The notes below the pieces were generated by a model. The model was not told the origin of the DNA and ran no database searches. It worked only from the letters and a program-made list of their open reading frames with translations. From Enterococcus gilvus ATCC BAA-350 (GTDB taxonomy: Bacteria; Bacillota; Bacilli; Lactobacillales; Enterococcaceae), in contig NZ_ASWH01000001.1 of NCBI RefSeq assembly GCF_000407545.1, positions 915,501-979,500 on the forward strand: a DNA stretch of 64,000 nt. Direction: 5' to 3'. Made by a program: the position numbers and the translations under genes. Shown one piece after another: positions 55,664-64,000 of the stretch (positions within the stretch are counted from its first letter, which is position 1; every line of letters starts with the position of its first letter).

Positions 55664-56533
55664 ATGAAAAAAATAATTTATGGGTTGTTCGTATTAACGA
55701 CCGTGGTGCTGCTATCAGGCTGTGGGACAAAACAGTCCCACCACGAAGAAGGGAACACGTCTACTGGGTCAACTGCAACAGAAGCCTCCCGAGATATAGT
55801 AAATAAGAGTGACGTTCCGACCCTGTTCATCCATGGGTATGGAGGGACAGTCAATTCATTTGGAGGCATGCTGCAGCGTTTCAGGGATGAAGGGGTGGCT
55901 AGGAAAGAACTGACGATCACTGTGCAGCCAGATGGCGCCTTGCAAGTAGACGGACAATTGAATAAGAAAAAGGACAATCCTAGTATCCAAGTGTTATTTG
56001 CTGCTAATAAAGACAACGAGTGGAATCAAACAGAGTGGATTTACGGGGTTCTCAAATATTTGAAAGAAGAAGGTGTCGATCGAGTCAATCTTGTCGGTCA
56101 TTCAATGGGGGGCGTCAGCTCGCTCCGCTATTTAACGACATACGGTCAGCCGAAAGATGCCCCCGTCATTGAAAAGTTTGTTGCGATCGGCGCTCCCTTC
56201 AATGACTTCGACGATACAGCAAAAGACCAATCCATCGATGACGTATTGCAAAACGGACCTACCCCTCAATCGAGTCGGTATCTCGATTACCGAAATGGCA
56301 TAAACAATGTCCCAAGCAGCGTATCCGTTCTATTGCTAGCTGGAAAATTAAATGAACAAGATCCCTCGGATGGTACGGTCCCTTTATCTAGTGCATTAGC
56401 AACGTACTCCTTGTTAAAAGCTCATGGCAACCCCATCAAGGAGCAAATATTTACCGGATCAAATGCTCAGCATAGTCAATTACACGAAAATCCTGCGGTC
56501 GATCACGTTGTTGCAACCTTCTTATGGGGATAG
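55664..56533 (+). CDS. DUF915 alpha/beta-hydrolase lipoprotein
   Basis: The 289-residue protein starts at ATG 55664 behind AAGGGAG. A signal peptide ends in the lipobox LLSGC, so it should be lipid-anchored outside the cell. After a serine/threonine-rich linker, the hydrolase domain has TLFIHGYGGTVNSFGG (oxyanion region), VNLVGHSMGGVSS (nucleophile Ser), SDGTVPLSS (Asp) and QHSQLHENP (His), a full triad. DUF915 is related to lipases and esterases; the substrate is unknown. It has its own upstream region. Confidence 0.9.
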   Translation: MKKIIYGLFVLTTVVLLSGCGTKQSHHEEGNTSTGSTATEASRDIVNKSDVPTLFIHGYGGTVNSFGGMLQRFRDEGVARKELTITVQPDGALQVDGQLNKKKDNPSIQVLFAANKDNEWNQTEWIYGVLKYLKEEGVDRVNLVGHSMGGVSSLRYLTTYGQPKDAPVIEKFVAIGAPFNDFDDTAKDQSIDDVLQNGPTPQSSRYLDYRNGINNVPSSVSVLLLAGKLNEQDPSDGTVPLSSALATYSLLKAHGNPIKEQIFTGSNAQHSQLHENPAVDHVVATFLWG

Positions 56534-56572
56534 CTGATCCATTCAAAGTTTTTCATTGAAAAGTTAAAATGC

Positions 56573-56601
56573 TTGCTTACTTTTTGTAAGAGTATTAAGA
56601 T
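56573..56601 (+). promoter_or_regulatory. Lactate oxidase promoter
   Basis: TTGCTT at 56573-56578 and TAAGAT at 56596-56601 have a 17-base spacer, 33 bases before the start codon. Confidence 0.55.
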
Positions 56602-56634
56602 AACTCATGTAATCAAACGAAAGAAGGATTTATT

Positions 56635-57741
56635 ATGACTTATCAAGCAAGTAACGAAGAACATCCAATTGACATTGTAAACATCGCTTCATTAGAACAA
56701 CACGTAAAAGAACGCATGGAAAAAGGTGCGTTCGGCTACATTCGCGGTGGCTCAGAAGACGAATGGACAATGAAGGAAAATACGACTTCATTTAATAATA
56801 AAACCATTATGCCTCGTGTACTGCGTGGGATCGACCGTGCAGATTTGCGGACGAAACTGTGGGATATGGACTTAGCAACACCCATCATCCAAGCGCCATC
56901 CGCAGCGCAAGGATTAGCACATGAAAATGGCGAAGCAGATACGGCAAAAGGGGTGGCAGATGCAGGCTCAATTTTTTCAATCAGTACTTATGCAAATACA
57001 ACGATTGAAGATGCCGCAGCCGCAGCTCCAAATGCACCGCAATTCTTCCAATTATATATGAGTAAAGACGATGGTTTTAACGAATTTATCTTGGATAAAG
57101 CTGTTAAAGCAGGAGCAAAAGCCATCATTTTAACCGCAGACTCAACACTTGGCGGCTATCGTGAAGACGACGTGATCAATCACTTCCAATTCCCATTGCC
57201 TATGCCAAACTTGGCAGCTTACAGCGCAAAGAGCGATAGTGGAGACGGTGAAGGAAAAGGAATCGCCGAAATTTATGCGGCAGCTAAACAAGGACTTGTT
57301 CCTGAAGATATCAAAAAAATTAAAGACTTAACCAATTTGCCTGTCTTTGTTAAAGGTATCCAATCCCCTGAAGACGCCGAGGTTGCGATTGCAGCTGGTG
57401 CTGACGGTATCTGGATCTCAAATCATGGCGGTCGTCAATTAGACGGTGGTCCTGCATCCTTCAACGTATTGCCATTGATCGCTGGTGTAGTGAACAAACG
57501 AGTTCCAATCGTGTTCGATAGTGGCGTTCGTCGTGGCGAGCATGTCTTTAAAGCTTTAGCCAGCGGTGCCGATCTAGTCGCTATTGGTCGTCCAGTTATC
57601 TATGGTTTGAATCTTGGTGGAGCAGAAGGCGTGAAGTCCGTCTTTGATCACCTTAATAAAGAGCTTTCCATCACTATGCAACTTGCAGGAACAAAAACGA
57701 TTGAAGAAGTAAAAAACACAACGCTTCATGACGCAAAATAA
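56635..57741 (+). CDS. lctO: L-lactate oxidase
   Basis: The 368-residue FMN enzyme of the alpha-hydroxyacid oxidase family turns L-lactate and O2 into pyruvate and H2O2. Catalytic and binding residues are visible in the N-terminal GAFGYIRGGSEDEWT, in FFQLYMS and ILTADSTLGGYREDD, in ISNHGGRQLDGGPAS (active-site His and Arg) and in FDSGVRRGEHVFKAL for FMN phosphate. The layout matches Aerococcus and Streptococcus lactate oxidase. It is monocistronic with its own promoter and terminator. The pyruvate would feed acetyl phosphate and acetate kinase. Confidence 0.92.
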   Translation: MTYQASNEEHPIDIVNIASLEQHVKERMEKGAFGYIRGGSEDEWTMKENTTSFNNKTIMPRVLRGIDRADLRTKLWDMDLATPIIQAPSAAQGLAHENGEADTAKGVADAGSIFSISTYANTTIEDAAAAAPNAPQFFQLYMSKDDGFNEFILDKAVKAGAKAIILTADSTLGGYREDDVINHFQFPLPMPNLAAYSAKSDSGDGEGKGIAEIYAAAKQGLVPEDIKKIKDLTNLPVFVKGIQSPEDAEVAIAAGADGIWISNHGGRQLDGGPASFNVLPLIAGVVNKRVPIVFDSGVRRGEHVFKALASGADLVAIGRPVIYGLNLGGAEGVKSVFDHLNKELSITMQLAGTKTIEEVKNTTLHDAK

Positions 57742-57752
57742 TTATTCAATAT

Positions 57753-57798
57753 ATACTTCATCAAGGAGACACCTCTTCTTGATGAAGTATTTTTTTTG
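57753..57798 (+). terminator. lctO terminator
   Basis: A 13-bp inverted repeat ATACTTCATCAAG / CTTGATGAAGTAT is followed by eight T. Confidence 0.9.
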
Positions 57799-57846
57799 CA
57801 TTTATCTTGCGTACGCTTTCTTTTTCGTATATCATATATATGAAAG

Positions 57847-57860
57847 TTAGGTTAACCTAA
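57847..57860. promoter_or_regulatory. DtxR/MntR-type operator before efaCBA
   Basis: TTAGGTTAACCTAA is a perfect 14-base palindrome of the DtxR-family box type, 20 bases before the efaC start, just after a possible TTGCGT-TATATC promoter. In E. faecalis EfaR, a manganese-responsive DtxR-type repressor, controls efaCBA. Confidence 0.75.
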
Positions 57861-57880
57861 AATAGAAAGAAGGGGTAACT

Positions 57881-58630
57881 ATGAATGCGATTCGGATAGA
57901 AAATTTATCGGTTGCGTATCGTGGAAAAATCGCTTTGAAACAAATAGATTTAGAACTGGCACCTGGAAAATTGACGGGGATTGTGGGGCCGAATGGAGCT
58001 GGAAAGTCTACGTTGATGAAGGGAATCCTGCAATTAGTAAAAACACGATCAGGAAAAATTTTGTATGGTGATCAGCCGTTGACGAAACAAAGGGAGAAAA
58101 TCGCCTATGTTGAACAGCGGCAAGACATTGATTTGAGTTTTCCTATTGATGTTTTTGGGGTGGTGCTATTTGGCACGTATCCGCATCTTAAAACGTTCCA
58201 GCGACCTGGAAAAAAAGAAAAAGCTTTTGCCTATGAGTGCTTAGAAAAGGTAGGATTGACAGATTATGCCGATCGTCAAATCAGTGAATTGTCTGGTGGA
58301 CAGCTGCAGCGTGTGTTTATCGGGCGGGCGTTGGCGCAAAAGGCAGACTGGATTTTATTGGATGAACCCTTTGCTGGGATTGATGCGACGAGTGAGAAAA
58401 TCATCATTGAATTGCTAAAAGAATTACGGGATGAAGGCAAATCGATCGTGATCGTCCATCATGACCTGCATAAAGTCACAGACTATTTTGATGAAGTGAT
58501 TTTACTTAATAAAGGATTGATTGCTTCAGGACCTGTTGAACAAACGTATACGACGAAGAATATGGAAAAAACGTATGGAAGTGAAATTACACAAATGTTA
58601 AGAATTGGGGGTGCGGACTTTGCTACATGA
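57881..58630 (+). CDS. efaC: Manganese ABC transporter, ATP-binding protein
   Basis: The 249-residue ATPase has Walker A (VGPNGAGKSTLMKG), the signature LSGGQLQRV, Walker B (WILLDEPFAGID) and the switch His (IVIVHHD). With the permease and lipoprotein behind it, it forms an EfaCBA/PsaBCA-type importer for Mn2+. It is the first gene of the operon under the palindromic operator and overlaps the permease gene by 11 bases. Confidence 0.93.
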   Translation: MNAIRIENLSVAYRGKIALKQIDLELAPGKLTGIVGPNGAGKSTLMKGILQLVKTRSGKILYGDQPLTKQREKIAYVEQRQDIDLSFPIDVFGVVLFGTYPHLKTFQRPGKKEKAFAYECLEKVGLTDYADRQISELSGGQLQRVFIGRALAQKADWILLDEPFAGIDATSEKIIIELLKELRDEGKSIVIVHHDLHKVTDYFDEVILLNKGLIASGPVEQTYTTKNMEKTYGSEITQMLRIGGADFAT

Positions 58631-59474
58631 TTTCTTTCAAGGATTGATTGACTATCAATTTTTACAAAATGCGTTGATTACCTCCATCATGGTAGGAATC
58701 TCTGCTGGAGTGATCGGTTCATTTATTATTTTACGAGGAATGTCTTTAATGGGGGATGCCATCTCTCATGCTGTTTTACCCGGTGTGGCGATTTCCTATA
58801 TGCTTGGTAGCAGTTACATTATAGGAGCAACCTTTTTTGGTATCTTTTCAGCAGCATTGATTGGTTTTGTCGGAAAGCATACACGGTTGAAAAATGATAC
58901 TGCCATCGGCATTGTATTTAGCTCCTTTTTCGCGCTGGGAATCATTTTGATTTCTTTTGCAAGGAGTGCCACGGACCTGTACCACATTCTTTTCGGGAAT
59001 GTGCTGGCAGTCCGGGATTCAGATATGTATTTAACAGCGATCGTCATGGTCATTGTTGTTTTGGCTGTGGGGATTTTTTATAAACAACTGAAATTGACTT
59101 CTTTTGCTCCGACGATGGCGCAATCCTACGGTTGGAATATCAGCCTGATTAATTATGGTTTGATGTTCTTGCTGACGTTAGTGGCCGTTACTTCATTGCA
59201 AACCGTCGGCACGATTTTAGTGATCGCCATGCTGATCACACCGGCGGCGACCGCGTATCAATTAACGAATAAACTGTCTGTGATGGTGGGCTTATCCACT
59301 TTGTTTGGTGTGTTAAGTGCCATCATAGGATTGTATTTTAGCTATAGTTACAATCTTCCTTCTGGGGCTACGATCGTCATGACAGCGGCAGTTTTCTTCA
59401 TCGCAGCATTTCTGTTTTCACCTAGCAAGGGATTGATCCAACAATTACGAAAGGAGCGTTTATATGAAGTATAA
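58620..59474 (+). CDS. efaB: Manganese ABC transporter, permease
   Basis: The 284-residue ABC-3 family permease has about eight membrane segments and the family motif RGMSLMGDAISHAVLPGVAISY that contacts the ATPase. TTG 58620 is chosen, seven bases after GGGGGTG, giving MLHDFFQGLIDYQFLQNA; TTG 58605 and GTG 58611 are in frame alternatives. The last 11 bases overlap the lipoprotein gene. Confidence 0.92.
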   Translation: MLHDFFQGLIDYQFLQNALITSIMVGISAGVIGSFIILRGMSLMGDAISHAVLPGVAISYMLGSSYIIGATFFGIFSAALIGFVGKHTRLKNDTAIGIVFSSFFALGIILISFARSATDLYHILFGNVLAVRDSDMYLTAIVMVIVVLAVGIFYKQLKLTSFAPTMAQSYGWNISLINYGLMFLLTLVAVTSLQTVGTILVIAMLITPAATAYQLTNKLSVMVGLSTLFGVLSAIIGLYFSYSYNLPSGATIVMTAAVFFIAAFLFSPSKGLIQQLRKERLYEV

Positions 59475-60393
59475 AAAAATTATTTTTATAGGATTTCTGG
59501 GACTGTTGTTCTTAACAGGCTGCGGAGCTAAGGGAGGAAGCAGCAGTGCGTCAAAGGAGTCTAGCCAGTTGAACGTTGTGGCGACGAACTCTATTATTGC
59601 AGATATGGTCAAGGAAGTTGGAAAAGGGGAAGTAGCGATCCATAGTATCGTCCCTGTAGGAACCGATCCGCATGAGTATGAACCGTTGCCGGAAGATATC
59701 AAAAAGGCGAGTGAAGCGGATGTCGTTTTTTATAATGGCTTGAATTTAGAGACTGGCAATGGCTGGTTTGATAAATTGATGGAAACGGCGAAAAAGAAAG
59801 AAAACGAAGATTATTTCGCAGTTAGTAAAGACGTTGAACCGATCCATCTAAGCGGAAACAGTACGCAAGAAGATCCTCATGCATGGCTGGATATCTCCAA
59901 CGGCATTTTATACGTCAAACAAATCCAAAGTGTGTTAAGCGAAAAAGATCCTAAGAATAAAGAAACGTACAAAGAAAACGCGGAAGCCTACATCAAAAAA
60001 TTGGAGGCACTGGATGCATCCGCAAAGAATGAGTTTGCAGATATTCCGAATGAGAAAAAATTACTTGTGACCAGTGAAGGGGCCTTCAAGTATTTTTCTA
60101 AAGCGTATGATCTGACAGCCGCTTATATTTGGGAAATCAATACAGAAAGTCAAGGAACACCAGAGCAAATGAAACAAATCGTTGAAAAAGTTCGTGTGTC
60201 TAAAGTTCCTTCGCTCTTCGTTGAAACAAGTGTTGACAAGCGCAGCATGGAACGGTTGTCGAAGGAAGTAGACTTGCCGATTTCTAGCGAGTTGTTTACA
60301 GATTCCTTAGCGAAAAAGGGAGAGACAGGGGACAGCTATTACAGCATGATGAAGTGGAATTTAGAGAAAATCCACGATGGATTGATGAAATAA
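59464..60393 (+). CDS. efaA: Manganese-binding lipoprotein, EfaA-like
   Basis: The 309-residue solute-binding protein has a signal peptide with lipobox FLTGC, so it is anchored outside the membrane. Cluster A-I metal ligands are visible: His in GTDPHEYEPLP, His in EDPHAWLD, Glu in IWEINTES and Asp in ELFTDSLAKKG. The E. faecalis relative EfaA is an endocarditis-associated antigen. It is the last gene of the operon and ends at a terminator shared with the serine dehydratase genes. Confidence 0.93.
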   Translation: MKYKKIIFIGFLGLLFLTGCGAKGGSSSASKESSQLNVVATNSIIADMVKEVGKGEVAIHSIVPVGTDPHEYEPLPEDIKKASEADVVFYNGLNLETGNGWFDKLMETAKKKENEDYFAVSKDVEPIHLSGNSTQEDPHAWLDISNGILYVKQIQSVLSEKDPKNKETYKENAEAYIKKLEALDASAKNEFADIPNEKKLLVTSEGAFKYFSKAYDLTAAYIWEINTESQGTPEQMKQIVEKVRVSKVPSLFVETSVDKRSMERLSKEVDLPISSELFTDSLAKKGETGDSYYSMMKWNLEKIHDGLMK

Positions 60394-60396
60394 AGA

Positions 60397-60436
60397 AAAG
60401 CAGCTGATTGAAAAAATCAGCTGCTTTCTATTCGTT
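60397..60436. terminator. Bidirectional terminator between efaA and sdaAA
   Basis: A perfect 13-bp inverted repeat AAAGCAGCTGATT / AATCAGCTGCTTT lies between convergent genes. Confidence 0.9.
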
Positions 60437-61321
60437 TTAAACGGTCGCTTTTTCTGGTTCGCCGAATACTTGACGTTGCAGACGCAAGCCGGTTGGAGTG
60501 GTTGCGACGCCGCCTTCAGCGGTTTCCTTGAAAATTTGCGGCATTGCACGGCCGACTTTATACATTGCTTCCACCACTTCATCCGGCGGAATAACACTGC
60601 GGATACCTGCCAAAGCCATGTCAGCTGAGATAAAAGCTTGAGAGGCCCCCATTGCGTTTCGTTTCACACAAGGAACTTCGACAAGACCGGCGACTGGATC
60701 ACAAATCAGTCCCATGACATTCTTCAAAGTAATTGCCAAAGCATTTGATGCCATTTCAGGTGTTCCGCCATTGGCTGAGACTAGAGCCGCTGCTGACATT
60801 GCACTAGCAGAACCGACTTCCGCTTGGCAGCCGCCTTCAGCACCAGAGATCGAGGCATTGTTTGCCATGACTAAACCAAACGCACCAGCAGTAAATAGAA
60901 AATTAATTTGCTCCTCGTGACTCAAGTTCAATTTTTCTCGCGCCGCCATCAAAACACCCGGTAATACACCGGCACTTCCTGCTGTCGGCGTTGCACAAAC
61001 CAAGCCCATTTTTGCATTGACTTCATTGACAGCGATCCCGTTACGAACGGCTTTTAAAATAGTGTCACCGCTCATGAATTTGCCGCTTTCGATATAATCA
61101 TTCATACGTTTGGCATCGCCGCCAGTGATCTTCGTTACAGAAGTCACTCCTTGGATGCCTTCTTCAATAGAACTTTCCATTACTTCTAAATTGCGTTCCA
61201 TCAACGCAATGATTTCTTCCCTTGTACGATCAGTTAATTCCATTTCAGTGGCGATCATCAATTCGCCAACAGATGAATAATCCTTTGCTTGTTCTACAAG
61301 CTCTTGGATCGAATAGAACAT
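60437..61321 (-). CDS. sdaAA: L-serine dehydratase, alpha subunit
   Basis: The 294-residue subunit carries the catalytic iron-sulfur cluster: the Cys residues in EGGCQAEVGSAS, GLICDPVAG and VEVPCVKRN are the expected ligands, and TPTAGSAGVLPG is the substrate region. With the beta subunit it deaminates L-serine to pyruvate and ammonia. It follows sdaAB by 21 bases on the minus strand and shares its transcript. Confidence 0.94.
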   Translation of the reverse strand: MFYSIQELVEQAKDYSSVGELMIATEMELTDRTREEIIALMERNLEVMESSIEEGIQGVTSVTKITGGDAKRMNDYIESGKFMSGDTILKAVRNGIAVNEVNAKMGLVCATPTAGSAGVLPGVLMAAREKLNLSHEEQINFLFTAGAFGLVMANNASISGAEGGCQAEVGSASAMSAAALVSANGGTPEMASNALAITLKNVMGLICDPVAGLVEVPCVKRNAMGASQAFISADMALAGIRSVIPPDEVVEAMYKVGRAMPQIFKETAEGGVATTPTGLRLQRQVFGEPEKATV

Positions 61322-61342
61322 GACAATTCCTCCTTCATTTGC

Positions 61343-62017
61343 TTATTTAAAATAGGTCACGCTTAATACGTCATCTTCACATTTGATTTCTTGTCGTAAT
61401 CCTTCTGGATCGTCCGGAGTATCATCGATCTCCAACAAAACGATGCCATTCTCGCCCTTTGTTTTCCGAGTCATAGTAACTTTACCGATGTTCAACCCGT
61501 GCTTCATGAAGATAGTTGATACACGTGAGAGCAGGCCAGGTACGTCTTTGTTGATAATGATATAGGTAGGATTTCCCATGCCTAGGGAGATGCTGTAACC
61601 ATTCATTTCAGTGATTTGGATATTTCCGCCGCCGATCGAGACACCAGTGATCGACATCTCAAGTTCACCTTTGATCATGCGTAAGGTAACCGTATTCGGA
61701 TGGTCAGCAATTTCTTTTTTTGGAACAAAAAGAACTTCCATTCCTTGTTCGTGAGCGATTTTCAATGAATCGGATAAACGAGGATCGTCTGGATCCATCC
61801 CTAAAATACCGCCAACTAAAGCGATATCTGTTCCATGACCGCGATAGGTCTTTGCAAAAGATTCATACAGATCAAACTCAACAGAATCGGGGCGTTCCCC
61901 AAAAATCATACGGCACACTTTTCCGATTCGCGCTGCACCCGCAGTATGCGAGCTGCTAGGGCCCACCATCACTGGACCAATAATGTCAAAAACACTACGA
62001 TATTTTAAAACTTCCAT
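61343..62017 (-). CDS. sdaAB: L-serine dehydratase, beta subunit
   Basis: The 224-residue subunit has the conserved DIIGPVMVGPSSSHTAGAARIG near residue 10 and a C-terminal ACT domain from about residue 150 (YIIINKDVPGLLSRVSTIFM) that may bind serine. It is the first gene of the pair, starting at ATG 62017 behind GGGAGG. Two-subunit enzymes of this type are typical of Gram-positive bacteria. Confidence 0.94.
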   Translation of the reverse strand: MEVLKYRSVFDIIGPVMVGPSSSHTAGAARIGKVCRMIFGERPDSVEFDLYESFAKTYRGHGTDIALVGGILGMDPDDPRLSDSLKIAHEQGMEVLFVPKKEIADHPNTVTLRMIKGELEMSITGVSIGGGNIQITEMNGYSISLGMGNPTYIIINKDVPGLLSRVSTIFMKHGLNIGKVTMTRKTKGENGIVLLEIDDTPDDPEGLRQEIKCEDDVLSVTYFK

Positions 62018-62194
62018 TATTTTAAACCTCCCTAATTTATCCGATGAAAATCCTCATCAAGTCGACCATAGTGTAACATATACGCTTTCTGAAAATAGAT
62101 AAATGAATAATTTATTTTGTTATTCTCATAGTAGTTAAAGAGATTGTGAAGCGTTTTATTATTGTCAAAAAATTGCAACAGTAAGGAAATCATC

Positions 62195-62223
62195 TTGCAT
62201 TCAGATAAATAATCTGCTATGAT
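62195..62223 (+). promoter_or_regulatory. rplK-rplA promoter
   Basis: TTGCAT at 62195-62200 and TATGAT at 62218-62223 have a 17-base spacer. An AGTGTGT/ACACACT hairpin follows directly at 62229-62248. Confidence 0.65.
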
Positions 62224-62255
62224 ACCAAAGTGTGTCTTTGTACACACTGTTTTAA

Positions 62256-62295
62256 GTGGGAGGAGAAATTTTGATCTCCATTAACCACATCACGG
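62256..62295 (+). promoter_or_regulatory. Candidate L1-type autoregulatory hairpin before rplK
   Basis: GTGG (62256-62259) pairs with CCAC (62285-62288) and GGAGA (62262-62266) with TCTCC (62275-62279). The 3' side reads AACCACATCACGG and is almost the same as before rplA. Confidence 0.5.
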
Positions 62296-62314
62296 ACTCA
62301 AGGAGGTATGTCTC

Positions 62315-62737
62315 GTGGCAAAGAAAGTAGAAAAATTAGTTAAACTGCAAATTCCTGCAGGGAAAGCAACACCAGCTCCCCCAGTAGGTCCTGCACTAGG
62401 TCAAGCGGGTATCAACATCATGGGATTCACAAAAGAATTCAATGCGCGTACAGCTGACCAAGCAGGCTTGATCATTCCAGTAGTGATCTCTGTATATGAA
62501 GACCGTTCATTTACATTCATCACAAAAACACCACCAGCTGCAGTATTATTGAAAAAAGCTGCTAACGTGGAAAAAGGTTCAGGCGAACCAAACAAAACAA
62601 AAGTTGCAAAAGTTACTAGCGATCAAGTAAAAGAAATCGCTGAGTTGAAAATGCAAGACCTAAACGCTGCTAACGTTGAGTCAGCAATGCGCATGGTTGA
62701 AGGAACTGCACGAAGCATGGGGATCACAGTCGAATAA
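62315..62737 (+). CDS. rplK: 50S ribosomal protein L11
   Basis: The 140-residue protein begins [20 protein letters not shown] and has the proline-rich [18 protein letters not shown] of the L11 N-terminal domain. L11 forms the GTPase-associated centre of the large subunit. It starts at GTG 62315 behind AAGGAGG and is followed by rplA after 103 bases. Confidence 0.97.
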   Translation: MAKKVEKLVKLQIPAGKATPAPPVGPALGQAGINIMGFTKEFNARTADQAGLIIPVVISVYEDRSFTFITKTPPAAVLLKKAANVEKGSGEPNKTKVAKVTSDQVKEIAELKMQDLNAANVESAMRMVEGTARSMGITVE

Positions 62738-62797
62738 TTCTCGACGACCCAAGAAAGTAGCTTCTCAGTTGGCTCCCTATCTAAAGATACGGAACAC

Positions 62798-62830
62798 GTG
62801 GGAGGTTCTACCGTTATAACCACATCAAGG
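62798..62830 (+). promoter_or_regulatory. Candidate L1-type autoregulatory hairpin before rplA
   Basis: GTGG (62798-62801) pairs with CCAC (62820-62823) around GGT-TCT-ACC (62804-62812). AACCACATCAAGG overlaps the ribosome binding site of rplA, so protein binding there could block translation. Confidence 0.5.
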
Positions 62831-62840
62831 AGGAAACAAA

Positions 62841-63530
62841 ATGGCTAAAAAGAGCAAAAAAATGCAAGATGCATTGAAGAAAATCGACGCTACTAAAGCT
62901 TACCCTGTTGCGGAAGCTGTAGCATTAGCAAAAGAAATTAACTTCGCGAAATTTGACGCAACGGTTGAAGTTGCTTACAAATTGAACGTAGACCCTAAAA
63001 AAGCAGACCAACAAATCCGTGGAGCTGTTGTGCTTCCAAACGGAACTGGTAAAACACAAACTGTTTTAGTATTCGCGAAAGGCGAAAAAGCAAAAGAAGC
63101 TGAAGCTGCTGGCGCTGATTTCGTTGGCGATGACGACATGGTTGCAAAAATCCAAGGTGGATGGTTTGACTTTGACGTTGTTGTTGCAACACCTGACATG
63201 ATGGCTACAGTTGGTAAATTAGGCCGTGTGCTTGGACCAAAAGGTTTAATGCCTAACCCTAAAACTGGTACTGTAACAATGGATGTTACAAAAGCAGTTG
63301 AAGAAGTTAAAGCTGGTAAAGTAACGTACCGTGTGGATAAAGCTGGTAACGTTCATGTGCCAATCGGTAAAGTATCATTCGACGATGCTAAATTGGTTGA
63401 AAACTTTAACACAATCAACGAAACTTTAGTAAAAGCAAAACCTGCTACTGCTAAAGGTCAATACATCAAAAACATTTCAATGACTACAACATTTGGACCT
63501 GGTATCCATGTTGAACAAACAGCTATCTAA
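62841..63530 (+). CDS. rplA: 50S ribosomal protein L1
   Basis: The 229-residue protein has the typical L1 segments [33 protein letters not shown] and [19 protein letters not shown]1 forms the movable L1 stalk and in many bacteria represses its own operon by binding mRNA that mimics its rRNA site. ATG follows AAGGAGG. It is the second gene of rplK-rplA. Confidence 0.97.
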   Translation: MAKKSKKMQDALKKIDATKAYPVAEAVALAKEINFAKFDATVEVAYKLNVDPKKADQQIRGAVVLPNGTGKTQTVLVFAKGEKAKEAEAAGADFVGDDDMVAKIQGGWFDFDVVVATPDMMATVGKLGRVLGPKGLMPNPKTGTVTMDVTKAVEEVKAGKVTYRVDKAGNVHVPIGKVSFDDAKLVENFNTINETLVKAKPATAKGQYIKNISMTTTFGPGIHVEQTAI

Positions 63531-63548
63531 TTAATTTTAGAAAAGCAC

Positions 63549-63590
63549 TTGACTCGACTAGCTTATCTATGGTAAGTTAGTCGAGGTTAA
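63549..63590 (+). terminator. Hairpin after rplA
   Basis: CTCGACTAGCTTA pairs with TAAGTTAGTCGAG (one G-U) around TCTATGG, followed by a short T-containing stretch. It may terminate or attenuate transcription between the rplKA and rplJL units. Confidence 0.6.
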
Positions 63591-63594
63591 TTAT

Positions 63595-63850
63595 TAACTG
63601 TACCGAAGACAGTAGGTGACGCAAGTCTTAATTTCCTACCGAGGACGTTTATTGAGAACATTCAATAGTCCCTCTATGTCTACGGTGGCATGGAGTTTTT
63701 TGTTGTCTCAACACGGGGATTGGCGAGTGATTTTCTCGACAGAGCCGATGTCGAACAATACTGGTCGACCGCAGGGAGAGGAGTTTCCTTATAAAAGAAA
63801 CAACCTGCCTGAAGTTCTTCCTTAGCTCAAAAAACTCTTCCATCAAAATC
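63595..63850 (+). promoter_or_regulatory. Ribosomal protein L10 leader
   Basis: The leader has GTAGGTGACGCAAGTC, CCTACCGAGGACG and an attenuator stem CTCTATGTC/GGCATGGAG (63672-63680 with 63687-63695) followed by six T (63696-63701), as in the L10 leader of Firmicutes. Binding of the L10(L12)4 complex would favour termination. Confidence 0.85.
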
Positions 63851-63867
63851 AGGAGGTGAAATATATA

Positions 63868-64000
63868 ATGAGTGAAGTAGCAATCGCTAAAAAAGCCGCT
63901 ATCGTTGATGAAGTCACTGAAAAATTCAGCGCAGCAGCTTCAGCCGTTATCGTTGATTACCGTGGTTTGACTGTAGAACAAGTGACTGAATTACGTAAAC
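63868..64000 (+). CDS. rplJ: 50S ribosomal protein L10 (N-terminal part)
   Basis: The gene starts at ATG 63868 behind AGGAGGTGA and runs off the end of the window after 44 codons. The visible residues include [19 protein letters not shown], the segment [16 protein letters not shown] and EQVTELRK, which match the L10 N-terminus. L10 anchors the L7/L12 stalk and, bound to L12, regulates this operon. Confidence 0.95.
   Translation, partial: MSEVAIAKKAAIVDEVTEKFSAAASAVIVDYRGLTVEQVTELRK

Overview
The window reads as a low-to-moderate GC Firmicute of the order Lactobacillales, most likely Enterococcus. The reasons are the gene content and order: ytxK-ackA after a comG operon, spx followed by mecA, the spxH/CYTH versus relQ-nadK-rluD-mgtE block, efaCBA-type manganese transport, lactate oxidase, OatA and rpmG-secE-nusG-rplK-rplA-rplJ. 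Ribosome binding sites are strong, TTG and GTG starts are common, and T-box leaders precede aminoacyl-tRNA synthetases. The species cannot be fixed from the sequence alone. No prophage, insertion sequence, CRISPR array, tRNA or rRNA gene was seen; this is ordinary chromosomal backbone.

Layout. 0-3.4 kb: end of the comG pseudopilin operon, YtxK-like methyltransferase, acetate kinase. 3.4-6.3 kb: a broken MGMT-like gene, a CDP-alcohol phosphatidyltransferase, an NAD(P)H oxidoreductase and a DUF368/PopT lipid carrier translocase. 6.3-15 kb: T-box-controlled short ProRS, a structured RNA candidate after it, a D-2-hydroxyacid dehydrogenase, two tandem aldo/keto reductases, then the T-box-controlled hisS-aspS operon. 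15-21 kb: YitT, OatA, a GIY-YIG/TrmN6 pair, a PlsC-like acyltransferase and DUF554. 21-29 kb: a tightly coupled sbcD-sbcC-SWIM/SNF2 helicase operon and a HAD hydrolase. 29-34.4 kb: spx, mecA, coiA, pepF. 34.6-37 kb: two class C sortases with SpaA-like cytoplasmic tails. 37-42.8 kb: spxH-CYTH divergent from relQ-nadK-rluD, then mgtE and a Nudix-like protein. 42.8-46 kb: RpiR regulator divergent from a GH1 6-phospho-beta-glucosidase, then cutC. 46-52.7 kb: RlmA-like methyltransferase, a candidate small RNA, trmL, a phosphatase, recD2 behind a duplicated leader element, and a lipid kinase. 52.8-57.8 kb: preQ1 riboswitch-queT, CbpA, rpmG-secE-nusG, a DUF915 lipoprotein and lactate oxidase. 57.8-62 kb: efaCBA and the serine dehydratase pair. 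62-64 kb: rplK, rplA and the start of rplJ with their autoregulatory leaders.

How genes work together. Spx, MecA and SpxH are the redox/disulfide stress regulator and two possible ClpP-linked adaptors. ComG and CoiA are late competence proteins. RelQ (alarmone synthesis) and CbpA (c-di-AMP binding) are second-messenger components. Lactate oxidase makes pyruvate and H2O2, and acetate kinase yields ATP from acetyl phosphate. EfaCBA supplies manganese under a DtxR-type operator.

The signals most worth following are: (i) a two-hairpin leader element that appears twice before recD2 and once before rpmG with compensating base changes; (ii) the orphan sortase pair with SpaA-like domains predicted on the cytoplasmic side; (iii) a promoter-to-terminator small RNA candidate before trmL; and (iv) a branched RNA fold between proS and its terminator.
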